13,714 nucleotides of DNA from Pseudomonadota bacterium (lineage in GTDB: Bacteria; Pseudomonadota; Gammaproteobacteria; Burkholderiales; Methylophilaceae), in NCBI GenBank assembly GCA_029549705.1, contig JAKPIR010000342.1, positions 1-13,714 of the forward strand. The letters are read 5' to 3'. Under the pieces are notes generated by a model. The model ran no database searches. It had not been told where the DNA came from and worked only from the letters and a program-made list of their open reading frames with translations. Within the stretch, counting starts at the first letter, position 1. The number at the start of each line of letters is the position of its first letter. Below are positions 6,919 to 13,162 of this stretch, one piece after another. Position numbers and translations under genes: made by a program.

Positions 6919-7521
6919 ATGGCAACTCCAAAAGAACTTTCTGATTTCCTTACTGAGGTGGAGCGTCGCGCATTCAAGCAGACGGTTTATGCTGTGCGAG
7001 ACGACCATGCCGCGCTGGATATCGTGCAAGATGCCATGATGAAGCTCGCAGAAAAGTATGGAGATAAACCTGTTGCTGAATTTCCAATGTTGTTTCAGCG
7101 CATTTTGCAAAACACCATGCGCGACTTTTGGCGCCGGCAAAAAGTGCGAAATTTATGGACCACTTTATTATCTTCATTTGGCAGTCACGATGATGGTGAC
7201 GACCATGACCCACTCGAGACAATTGATGTTGAAGATGATAGTGATGAGCCCTCAGCAAGGCTTGAACGCAGTCAGACAATACGCCTACTTGAACGAGCAA
7301 TAGAAAAGCTACCAACGCGTCAACGCGAAGCCTTTGTACTGCGTTACTGGGAAGAGATGGATGTTGCCGAAACAGCAGCAATTATGGGCTGTTCGGACGG
7401 AAGCGTTAAAACACACTGTTCGCGAGCAGTGCATGCGCTGGCAATTGAATTAAAAAAACAAGGATTAGAAAATATCGGCCTATCAGGCTTAATGTTAAGT
7501 AGCGATAGCCCAAAAGGCTAG
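6919..7521 (+). CDS. ECF-type RNA polymerase sigma factor
   Basis: This 200-residue alternative sigma factor of the extracytoplasmic-function type would direct RNA polymerase to a small regulon, often one for envelope stress. Region 2 is at about residues 15-75: ALDIVQDAMMKLAEKY, then FPMLFQRILQNTMRDFWRR, which carries the core-binding and -10-recognition surfaces. Region 4 is at about 118-175, with LPTRQREAFVLRYWEEM and the helix-turn-helix ETAAIMGCSDGSVKTHCSRA. Between them is a strikingly acidic linker (about 90-110, mostly Asp/Glu). The C-terminus extends about 25 residues past region 4. The ATG at 6919 has no recognisable Shine-Dalgarno, so expression may be low. The stop overlaps the ribosome site of the next gene. 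The DUF3619, DUF3106 and RDD genes downstream suggest a membrane-linked control circuit; no target promoter is proven. Confidence 0.9.
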   Translation: MATPKELSDFLTEVERRAFKQTVYAVRDDHAALDIVQDAMMKLAEKYGDKPVAEFPMLFQRILQNTMRDFWRRQKVRNLWTTLLSSFGSHDDGDDHDPLETIDVEDDSDEPSARLERSQTIRLLERAIEKLPTRQREAFVLRYWEEMDVAETAAIMGCSDGSVKTHCSRAVHALAIELKKQGLENIGLSGLMLSSDSPKG

Positions 7522-7524
7522 GAG
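7520..7524 (+). promoter_or_regulatory. Strong ribosome binding site for the DUF3619 gene
   Basis: AGGAG lies 6 nt before the ATG at 7531 and overlaps the sigma factor stop codon. It is directly preceded by a small TAGCC/GGCTA hairpin (7506-7520). Translation of the second gene is therefore probably stronger than that of the sigma factor, whose start has no such site. Confidence 0.7.
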
Positions 7525-7530
7525 TATACG

Positions 7531-7992
7531 ATGAGTGAAATTAAACAAAAAATAAATGACGAGGGTGTGGTGCCTGTAACAGCGCAAGATGAAGCACTAG
7601 CGCAATTGGCTGCAGGGCTGTTAAAAGACAACGCCAATCACCTAAATGCAATGACTTTGCAAAAGCTCACTACAGCGAGAAGCGCTGCGGTAAGCTACCT
7701 TGCATCTAACCAAACAGTTGGTGTAAATCATAGTGGCGGCGTACTTTCACTATTTGGACCAACTTTTGGTGCGTTTGTAGAACAACATAAAATGTTGGCC
7801 GCAACGATGGTGATGAGTGTGTTGTTACTGACATTTTTTGCGGTACAGCAGTTAAGTGATAAAAATAATACTGGAGTCAATTCATTGGAGCGTAGCGATG
7901 CATTTTTGCTTGCTTCAGAATTACCACCAGAAGCATTTGCCGACAAGGGGTTTGATACATGGTTAGTTTCAAAAAAAGATTCAAATACTTAA
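7531..7992 (+). CDS. DUF3619-family single-pass membrane protein, putative anti-sigma factor
   Basis: This 153-residue protein has a cytoplasmic N-terminal part of about 87 residues with predicted helices (around 18-58), one membrane helix (about 88-106, MLAATMVMSVLLLTFFAV) and a periplasmic tail of about 45 residues. The tail ends in the motif LPPEAFADKGFDTWL (131-145), which I associate with the DUF3619 family of betaproteobacteria. Its place right after an ECF sigma gene, its size and its single-pass N-in topology match membrane anti-sigma factors, but it lacks the HxxxCxxC zinc motif, and no function is established. Translation starts at an ATG with a good AGGAG site. Its last 34 bp overlap the start of the DUF3106 gene in another frame, which suggests coupled translation. 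Confidence 0.82.
   Translation: MSEIKQKINDEGVVPVTAQDEALAQLAAGLLKDNANHLNAMTLQKLTTARSAAVSYLASNQTVGVNHSGGVLSLFGPTFGAFVEQHKMLAATMVMSVLLLTFFAVQQLSDKNNTGVNSLERSDAFLLASELPPEAFADKGFDTWLVSKKDSNT
7945..7950 (+). promoter_or_regulatory. Ribosome binding site inside the DUF3619 gene that sets the DUF3106 start
   Basis: AAGGGG lies 8 nt upstream of the ATG at 7959, within the coding sequence of the previous gene. It supports the overlapping start over any later one, and that start also yields a proper signal peptide. Confidence 0.65.
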
Positions 7993-8399
7993 TATTATTA
8001 ATCTTGCTCGTGGGTGGGCAGGCATTGGCCGATGAAAGTACAGTGTCTTGGGCTGAGTTGAATGACACGCAAAAGCAAGTATTAAATCCACTTGCATCAG
8101 AATGGGACACACTTCGTCCATGGCAACGTGAGAAAATGCTGGATATCGCACGTGACTACCCGAAAATGGATGCTGCAAGACAGGCTTTGGTACAAAAGCG
8201 CCTCGGAAATTGGAGCCGTATGACACCCTATGAGCGTGAAAATGCAAGAAAGAGCCACCAGCAATTTCAATCACTGTCAGCTGATAAAAAAAATGAATTA
8301 CGAAAAAAATGGGTGGAATATCAAAAATTACCTGAGTCAGAGCGCGCTCGTTTAAGAGCAGAGTCACCTGAGGTCTATAAAGATGCTGATTTAAATTAA
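7959..8399 (+). CDS. DUF3106-family secreted/periplasmic protein
   Basis: This 146-residue protein begins with a Sec signal peptide: basic MVSFKKRFK, hydrophobic core 10-18, and likely cleavage after QALA at residue 24. The mature part is highly charged and helical, with repeated W-x-x-L/M and Arg-rich segments: WAELNDTQKQVLNPLASEW (31-49), LRPWQREKMLDIA (52-64), WSRMTPYERENAR (85-97), SADKKNELRKKW (107-118). This fits the DUF3106 family. The pattern loosely recalls small periplasmic stress proteins such as CpxP, Spy and ZraP, but no LTxxQ pair of that family is clearly present, so the resemblance is only architectural. Encoded directly after the sigma and DUF3619 genes with a 34-bp overlap, it could be the periplasmic sensor or negative regulator of the module. 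That role is inferred, not shown. Confidence 0.82.
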   Translation: MVSFKKRFKYLILLILLVGGQALADESTVSWAELNDTQKQVLNPLASEWDTLRPWQREKMLDIARDYPKMDAARQALVQKRLGNWSRMTPYERENARKSHQQFQSLSADKKNELRKKWVEYQKLPESERARLRAESPEVYKDADLN

Positions 8400-8412
8400 A
8401 TAAATTAGTTAG

Positions 8413-8425
8413 ATGTTTGAAACAT
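8413..8425 (+). repeat. 13-bp palindrome and four-codon micro-ORF before the RDD gene
   Basis: ATGTTT-G-AAACAT forms a perfect palindrome between the DUF3106 stop and the RDD start. Read as codons it is ATG TTT GAA ACA TAA, whose stop overlaps the RDD ATG (TAATG). No Shine-Dalgarno precedes either start. It may be an operator, a short coupling peptide or chance. Confidence 0.35.
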
Positions 8426-8426
8426 A

Positions 8427-8864
8427 ATGCATGAAAGTTCACCTAAGTCTTTTACGAAACAAGCCCCAAGCCTATTAAAACTTGGGGCTTGTTTCGTTTA
8501 TGACTCACTGGTTGTGGCGGCTATTTTATTTGTCAGTGCCTTTGTATTTTTATGGTTATTTGGTGAAGCCACGCATGGGTTGAAACGGTATTTGTTTCAA
8601 TTCTATTTATGGGCTACGGTTGGGGTGTATTTCATTTGGTGCTGGTATAAAAAGGGCCAAACATTAGCCATGAAGACGTGGCGATTAAAATTATTGAATC
8701 AACATGCGCAGTTGCTATCGCCTCAGTTGGCAGCATTGCGCTATGTACTAGCTACTCTGAGTTTACTTTTTTTAGGGCTAGGTTTTTTGTGGGCGGTAAT
8801 GGACAATGAGCACCTATATTGGCACGACCGCTACTTGAGAAATAAGCTGGTAAGCCTCAAATAA
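8427..8864 (+). CDS. RDD-family inner-membrane protein
   Basis: This 145-residue protein has three to four membrane segments (about 20-45, 57-72, 106-124) and RDD-family signatures: GACFVYDSLVV (20-30), WYKKGQTLAMKTWRLKLLN (73-91), and the terminal WHDRYLRNKLV (132-142). RDD proteins are proposed small transporters or sensors; some affect ion homeostasis, but no activity is known for this branch. The Arg that normally starts the first RDD motif is replaced by Leu-Leu-Lys here. The ATG at 8427 is the only plausible start before the conserved region, but it has no ribosome site. The first codons contain a perfect 17-bp inverted repeat that could form a stable hairpin in the mRNA. The gene is last in the sigma factor unit and converges on lptG with only 26 bp between them and no obvious terminator. 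Confidence 0.82.
   Translation: MHESSPKSFTKQAPSLLKLGACFVYDSLVVAAILFVSAFVFLWLFGEATHGLKRYLFQFYLWATVGVYFIWCWYKKGQTLAMKTWRLKLLNQHAQLLSPQLAALRYVLATLSLLFLGLGFLWAVMDNEHLYWHDRYLRNKLVSLK
8454..8497 (+). repeat. Perfect 17-bp inverted repeat (hairpin) within the start of the RDD gene
   Basis: The arm ACGAAACAAGCCCCAAG (8454-8470) and its exact reverse complement (8481-8497) flank a 10-nt loop. The stem includes a CCCC/GGGG core and is followed by TTTATG, a short T-rich stretch. This is far stronger than a chance hairpin. It could act as an intragenic attenuator/terminator for the sigma operon, as an RNA-stability element, or as a block on translation of the RDD gene. Confidence 0.8.
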
Positions 8865-8890
8865 AGTGGTGAGATGGACTCGTTAAAAAA

Positions 8891-9961
8891 TCATCTGCGC
8901 TCAACAAAATAGAGCATGGTGAGACCTGCTAACAGAAATAACACGGTGGGCATCATTGCACTAAATAACGGTGGCCAATCATTGAGTAAACCTAAGTGGG
9001 CAGAAACGCGATTTAATACTTGATACGCAACCCCTAGCATAATGCCTAAGAAAATTTTGTTAGCGGCGCCACTGGCACGTTGTTGCACAAAGCCAAACGG
9101 AAGCGCGAGCAAGACCATGACAATACATGCCAGCGGGTAAATCATCTTGGCCCACAGTGCCACTTCATAACGGGTTGTCTTTTGTTTATTCACGCTTAAA
9201 TGTCGAATATATGAATACAAATTTAGGGCGGACATTTTTTCTGGCATGATGAGTAGCACATTCAAAAGTTCTGGACGGATGAGCGACTGCCAGTTGACTT
9301 CGGTATATTGACGCACTTCAACAGCGTTGGCACTGAAATTGGTTTCTGATACATCCGATAACAGCCATTTTCCGTGAGAATATTCAGCACGCTTGGCATT
9401 GCGTGTTCTGACGAGTTTGGCCTGATCGTCAAACTCATAGATGTGGAGATTAAGTAGGCTGGTGTCGGGTAACACTTCTTCAGCGTTGATGAAGTTATTG
9501 CCATCTTTTACCCATAGGCCCGAGCGAAACTCTTGCGCAACCACTGAGTCAGTTGCCTTGATTCTCATGCGTTGAGCCATTTTTTCACTGATGGGGGTAA
9601 TCATTTCACCAATCAAAAAAGTAATTAAAGTAAAAACTAAACTGATTTTTAACAACATGACGGCAATGTTAAAGATGGAAAGCCCGCTCACTCTTAGAAT
9701 AATCAATTCTGAGTAACGTGAAAGCAGGCCTAACGTCAGCATGGTGCCAACCAGCACAGCGACTGGGATCACTTCGTAAACGTGACCTGGTGCGCTAAGG
9801 AGCACAAACAATAACACCTGCGCCAAGCCATAATTACCTTTTCCTAGTGCATCTAATTCCTGAATCAGATCAAAAAATGAAAACATGGCAATCAGCGCCA
9901 GCATCACAAGCAGGATGTTGCCTACAATTTCTTTGAGTAAGTAATGGTGAATGATTTTCAT
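8891..9961 (-). CDS. lptG: LPS export permease LptG
   Basis: This is one half of the inner-membrane LptFG permease that, with the LptB ATPase, extracts lipopolysaccharide and passes it to LptC/LptA. The 356 residues show the usual plan. Three N-terminal helices (about 12-30, 47-80, 98-120) include the cytoplasmic coupling segment SRYSELIILRVSGLS (81-95). A periplasmic jellyroll-type domain (about 130-260) follows, then three C-terminal helices (about 270-292, 300-322, 333-353) with LALPFGFVQQRASG (285-298). It is shorter and has a different PxG-type motif compared with its partner LptF just upstream (9 bp gap), consistent with LptG. There is no clear ribosome site, so it is probably translationally coupled to lptF. 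A T-run immediately follows the stop on the minus strand, but no clear hairpin precedes it. Confidence 0.94.
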   Translation of the reverse strand: MKIIHHYLLKEIVGNILLVMLALIAMFSFFDLIQELDALGKGNYGLAQVLLFVLLSAPGHVYEVIPVAVLVGTMLTLGLLSRYSELIILRVSGLSIFNIAVMLLKISLVFTLITFLIGEMITPISEKMAQRMRIKATDSVVAQEFRSGLWVKDGNNFINAEEVLPDTSLLNLHIYEFDDQAKLVRTRNAKRAEYSHGKWLLSDVSETNFSANAVEVRQYTEVNWQSLIRPELLNVLLIMPEKMSALNLYSYIRHLSVNKQKTTRYEVALWAKMIYPLACIVMVLLALPFGFVQQRASGAANKIFLGIMLGVAYQVLNRVSAHLGLLNDWPPLFSAMMPTVLFLLAGLTMLYFVERR

Positions 9962-9970
9962 GCGTTTTGG

Positions 9971-11080
9971 TTAAGTGCGTTTAAGGTTGCCCCAAGCCCT
10001 GATGATAAATGTAGGTAGTAAGGTGAGTTGTTGCATGCGACGATAGACCATGTAAATTGCAACTGACCCGAAAATAAAGTGGATTGGCCATAAGCCTACA
10101 ATGCCGCTAATCTTGTCCTGTGCAATCCATGCCTGAATAATACTTAATAAGTTAATGTACAAAATATAGATAATAATGGCGAGCGCGAAGTTAGCCGAGC
10201 GCCCTGCGCGGGGGTCAACAGCGCTTAATGGAATGGCCAAAATTGCAAGGATGAGTGCGGCAATGGGCATGGATAAGCGCCATTGCAGTTCAGCAATATT
10301 GGCGTTGTTGGCGTTTTTTAAGAGGTCAAAGCTTGAAATGGACTGAGTGGTTGGAGCTTCACGCTGTGCCTCTACTGCTTCAACGCGAATGGCGTATTTT
10401 TCGAATTCCGTCGTTGAATATTCAGCCGTGCCGCGTACACCTTGATAACGTCTGCCATTTTGCATGACCAGAAAATTGTCGCCATTTGTTTCAACATGAC
10501 GACTCCCTTTTGCCGCGACGATGATGCCTAGTTTTTCATGCTGTTTTGATTGAACGAAGATATTTTTAACAACATTGCCCAGTTCGTCAAAACTTTCTAC
10601 AAAAAATACACGGTCCGCATGGGACGATTCTTTAAAAACCCCGGGGTTGATTGTAGATAAATCGTCACGACTTTCAAGCTGAACACGATAATCTTCAACC
10701 TTATTGATGGCCCAGGGGGTAACGAAAAAACTCAGTAAAGAGATGATGATGACAATGGGAGCTGTAAAACTGAGAATCGGGCGAATTAAACTGTTGGTAC
10801 TTAAGCCCGCGCTAAACCAAATGACCATTTCAGAGTCTCTGTACCAGCGCGACAGCGTTAACAGGATGGCTAAAAATAAGCTTAAAGACAGCAACATGGG
10901 TAAAAAGCGAATCATGTTGAAGCCCAGCATGGTGGTAATTGCGTCATTTGGGATAATGCCCTTTGCGGCGTGGCGAATTAAAAAGCCCGCACGCTGTGCA
11001 ATGACAATGCCGGTTAATATGAGAAAAGCACCAGCAGCACTTGCACTTAACTCTTGTATGAGAGAACGCTTAAAAAGCAT
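9971..11080 (-). CDS. lptF: LPS export permease LptF
   Basis: This is the second permease half of the LptB2FG transporter. The 369 residues have N-terminal helices (about 14-35, 50-77, 102-122) with the coupling-region motif DSEMVIWFSAGLS (82-94), a periplasmic domain (about 130-262) and C-terminal helices (about 268-286, 296-315, 328-346). The LptF hallmark PLSAVDPRAGRSANF (284-298) distinguishes it from LptG. It is the first gene of the lptFG pair. The ATG at 11080 has no good Shine-Dalgarno. It is divergent from pepA, a gene order also seen in E. coli (lptFG opposite pepA-holC-valS), which supports both identifications. Confidence 0.95.
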   Translation of the reverse strand: MLFKRSLIQELSASAAGAFLILTGIVIAQRAGFLIRHAAKGIIPNDAITTMLGFNMIRFLPMLLSLSLFLAILLTLSRWYRDSEMVIWFSAGLSTNSLIRPILSFTAPIVIIISLLSFFVTPWAINKVEDYRVQLESRDDLSTINPGVFKESSHADRVFFVESFDELGNVVKNIFVQSKQHEKLGIIVAAKGSRHVETNGDNFLVMQNGRRYQGVRGTAEYSTTEFEKYAIRVEAVEAQREAPTTQSISSFDLLKNANNANIAELQWRLSMPIAALILAILAIPLSAVDPRAGRSANFALAIIIYILYINLLSIIQAWIAQDKISGIVGLWPIHFIFGSVAIYMVYRRMQQLTLLPTFIIRAWGNLKRT

Positions 11081-11112
11081 ATTGATTGGCGGTTTAATTG
11101 ATGATGAAAGTC

Positions 11113-11140
11113 AGTATATGCGCGGTAAGTTTATTTACAA
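11113..11140 (-). promoter_or_regulatory. Candidate sigma-70-type promoter for lptFG
   Basis: The minus strand has TTGTAA (11140-11135) and TATACT (11118-11113) with a 16-bp spacer. These are four-of-six and five-of-six matches to consensus. Transcription from about 11106 gives a leader of about 26 nt before lptF. The -35 lies 2 bp from the opposing pepA -35. Confidence 0.5.
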
Positions 11141-11142
11141 CT

Positions 11143-11170
11143 TTGAAATGCGTGTAAAACACGCGATAAT
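11143..11170 (+). promoter_or_regulatory. Candidate sigma-70-type promoter for pepA-holC
   Basis: TTGAAA (11143-11148) and GATAAT (11165-11170) are each five-of-six matches and are separated by 16 bp. The predicted start at about 11177 gives a leader of about 27 nt, with AGGA at 11191-11194 nine nt before the ATG at 11204. Confidence 0.55.
11150..11164. repeat. Palindrome filling the pepA promoter spacer
   Basis: GCGTGT-AAA-ACACGC is a perfect inverted repeat occupying 15 of the 16 bp between the putative -35 and -10. This is a classic operator position, so it may bind a dimeric repressor or a spacer-distorting activator. No regulator is identified. Confidence 0.5.
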
Positions 11171-11203
11171 TTAACTTAAATCAAATCACTAGGATTGTAA
11201 ACC

Positions 11204-12700
11204 ATGAAATTTAGCATAAAAAACGGCAGTGCGGCGAAAGAGCTTCATGATTGTGTCATTTTAGGCGTATACGAATCTCAGGAATTATCTGCTGCTGCAC
11301 AGCAAGTAGATTCCGTGTCCGAGGGTTTTTTGACAAAAATATTAAAGCGTGGCGATTTCGATGGCAAATTAGAAACTACCTTAATATTGCACGACGTTGC
11401 AAATGTCGCAAGTGCGCGTGTGATGCTGGTGGGCTTGGGTAAAGCCACAGCGTTCACAGAAAAGCACTATTGTAAGGCTGTGCGTGCTTCGTTAAAAGCA
11501 TTGGTAAAAAGTGGTGCTAAAAATGCCGTCACATTTTTAGCAGAATTAACAGTAAAAAAATTAGCCACAGAGCGCAGAGTGGCGTTGCTGGTTGAAGCAA
11601 CCTTAGATGCACATTACAAATTTGATGCAATCAAAAGAAAAAAAGAAAAAGCAGACACGAAAAATAATCTGCTTGGCATCGATATCAGCGTGGCATCTGC
11701 AAATGAAATCACTGAGGCAAATGCCGGGTTAGCCCATGGTGAGGCTGTGGCCTCAGGGGTGAGTCTGGCAAAAGATTTAGGTAATTTGCCACCGAATGTT
11801 TGTAATCCAACCTATTTGGCAGAACAGGCGCTGGCATTGGGGCAGCATTATGGCTTTAAGGTGGAGGTGTTAGAGCGTGAAGCGCTTGAACAATTGGGTA
11901 TGGGTTCCTTTTTAGGCGTGTCGCAAGGCAGTGAAACGCCGCCAAAATTTATCATCATGCAGCACCTTAAGGGTAAAGTGGGCGAAAAACCAGTCGTGCT
12001 GGTAGGTAAGGGAATAACGTTTGATACTGGCGGTATTTCATTGAAGCCTGGTGCTGAAATGGATGAGATGAAATATGATATGTGCGGCGCCGCAAGCGTA
12101 TTAGGCACTTTTAAAACAATCGCTGAGCTGGATTTGAAATTAAACGTGATTGGGCTAATTCCAACCTGTGAAAATATGCCTGATGGTCGTGCAACCCGTC
12201 CGGGTGATGTACTAACGAGCATGTCAGGTTTAACCATTGAAGTGCTGAATACGGATGCGGAAGGCCGCCTGATATTGTGTGATGCACTCACTTATGCTGA
12301 ACGTTTTGAGCCTAGTGCGGTGGTAGATATTGCAACGCTTACGGGTGCCTGCGTGATTGCACTTGGTCACCATGCGACAGGCTTATTTAGTAATCAGGAT
12401 GCACTGGCGCATGAATTGTTGCGTGCGGGTGAAGTGGCGCTAGACCGTGCTTGGCACATGCCAATGTGGGAAGAATATCATCCGCTATTAGAAAGTAACT
12501 TTGCAGATTTAGCCAATATCGGCGGGCGGGCGGCCGGGAGCATTACTGCGGCTTGTTTCTTATCGCGCTTTGCTGAAAAATATCATTGGGCGCATTTGGA
12601 CATTGCCGGAACTGCTTGGAAATCAGGCAAAGAAAAAGGCGGTACAGGTCGTCCGGTGCCACTTTTAACAGCATTTTTAGTGAATCGTGCAAATCAATAA
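11204..12700 (+). CDS. pepA: Leucyl aminopeptidase PepA (M17 family)
   Basis: This is a cytoplasmic two-metal aminopeptidase that releases N-terminal residues, preferably Leu, from peptides and functions as a hexamer. In E. coli the same protein also binds DNA, at carAB and in Xer recombination. At 498 residues it is full length. The metal ligands are visible: Lys269 and Asp274 in VGKGITFDTGG, Asp292 in KYDMCGA, and Asp351 and Glu353 in the family signature NTDAEGRL (349-356). Arg355 is the catalytic bicarbonate-binding arginine. The N-terminal domain (1 to about 165) is variable, with a Lys-rich stretch (about 144-153). The start has AGGA nine nt upstream. The holC gene follows 21 bp after the stop. 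Confidence 0.97.
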   Translation: MKFSIKNGSAAKELHDCVILGVYESQELSAAAQQVDSVSEGFLTKILKRGDFDGKLETTLILHDVANVASARVMLVGLGKATAFTEKHYCKAVRASLKALVKSGAKNAVTFLAELTVKKLATERRVALLVEATLDAHYKFDAIKRKKEKADTKNNLLGIDISVASANEITEANAGLAHGEAVASGVSLAKDLGNLPPNVCNPTYLAEQALALGQHYGFKVEVLEREALEQLGMGSFLGVSQGSETPPKFIIMQHLKGKVGEKPVVLVGKGITFDTGGISLKPGAEMDEMKYDMCGAASVLGTFKTIAELDLKLNVIGLIPTCENMPDGRATRPGDVLTSMSGLTIEVLNTDAEGRLILCDALTYAERFEPSAVVDIATLTGACVIALGHHATGLFSNQDALAHELLRAGEVALDRAWHMPMWEEYHPLLESNFADLANIGGRAAGSITAACFLSRFAEKYHWAHLDIAGTAWKSGKEKGGTGRPVPLLTAFLVNRANQ

Positions 12701-12721
12701 CTTTTTGGCTGATTGGGCAAT

Positions 12722-13162
12722 ATGACGCGCGTAGAGTTCTATTTTAACGTGGCCGATAAGTTAGCAAAATCGGCAGCGCTTTGTGAAAAAGCCGTTAATA
12801 AAGGTCGGCAACTCACTTTATTGACGCAAGATGAACAGATGAATACCGCGCTTCAACAGTATTTATGGCAACACTCTGCAACGAGTTTTCTTGCAAATGC
12901 AAAAGCAACTGAAGCACATAGTGCTTTTTCAGCCATAGTGCTTGATTGTTCTGGCGAAAATTTGCAACAGGACGATGTTTTAATTAATTTACAGGGGCAG
13001 CAACCACCCTTTTTTAGCCGTTTTAGGCATTTGGTTGAAATAGTGTGTAAAGACGAAGAAGATAGACTTTCTGCACGGCAGCGCTTTAAGTTTTATAAAG
13101 ATCGTGGCTATGCGATTAAAGCAACGGATGAAATAACGGGTGAAGTAAAGGACTGGAAATGA
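12722..13162 (+). CDS. holC: DNA polymerase III chi subunit HolC
   Basis: This is the chi subunit of the clamp-loader complex, which links the replicase to single-strand-binding protein. I chose the ATG at 12722 (146 residues, MTRVEFYFNVADKL) over the in-frame TTG at 12713, because family members start at this point and the length equals the usual 145-150. Conserved features are EFYFNVADKL (5-14), LWQHSATSFLANA (48-60), FSRFRHLVEIV (98-108) and the C-terminal ARQRFKFYKDRGYAIKATD (118-136). It lies directly downstream of pepA, as in E. coli, and its stop overlaps the next start (ATGA). Confidence 0.93.
   Translation: MTRVEFYFNVADKLAKSAALCEKAVNKGRQLTLLTQDEQMNTALQQYLWQHSATSFLANAKATEAHSAFSAIVLDCSGENLQQDDVLINLQGQQPPFFSRFRHLVEIVCKDEEDRLSARQRFKFYKDRGYAIKATDEITGEVKDWK
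13147..13152 (+). promoter_or_regulatory. Ribosome binding site for the gene after holC
   Basis: AAAGGA inside the end of holC lies 6 nt before the ATG at 13159. It confirms a real start for the edge-truncated gene. Confidence 0.7.

Noticed and set aside
6974..7381. 135-codon minus-strand frame opposite the sigma factor gene
   Set aside because: Shadow of the sigma gene: His/Arg/Leu-rich low-complexity translation with no domain.
7981..8442. 153-codon open frame on the minus strand opposite the DUF3106 gene
   Set aside because: It is fully antisense to a gene with a signal peptide, ribosome site and family match; its own translation shows no recognisable domain and no ribosome site.
10704..11174. 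156-codon plus-strand frame crossing the lptF start and the divergent promoter region
   Set aside because: Antisense to lptF, very Met/Lys-rich translation, and it would run through the pepA promoter; no family resemblance.
11848..12291. 147-codon minus-strand frame inside pepA
   Set aside because: Antisense shadow of the most conserved part of pepA, Ser/Pro-rich with no domain.
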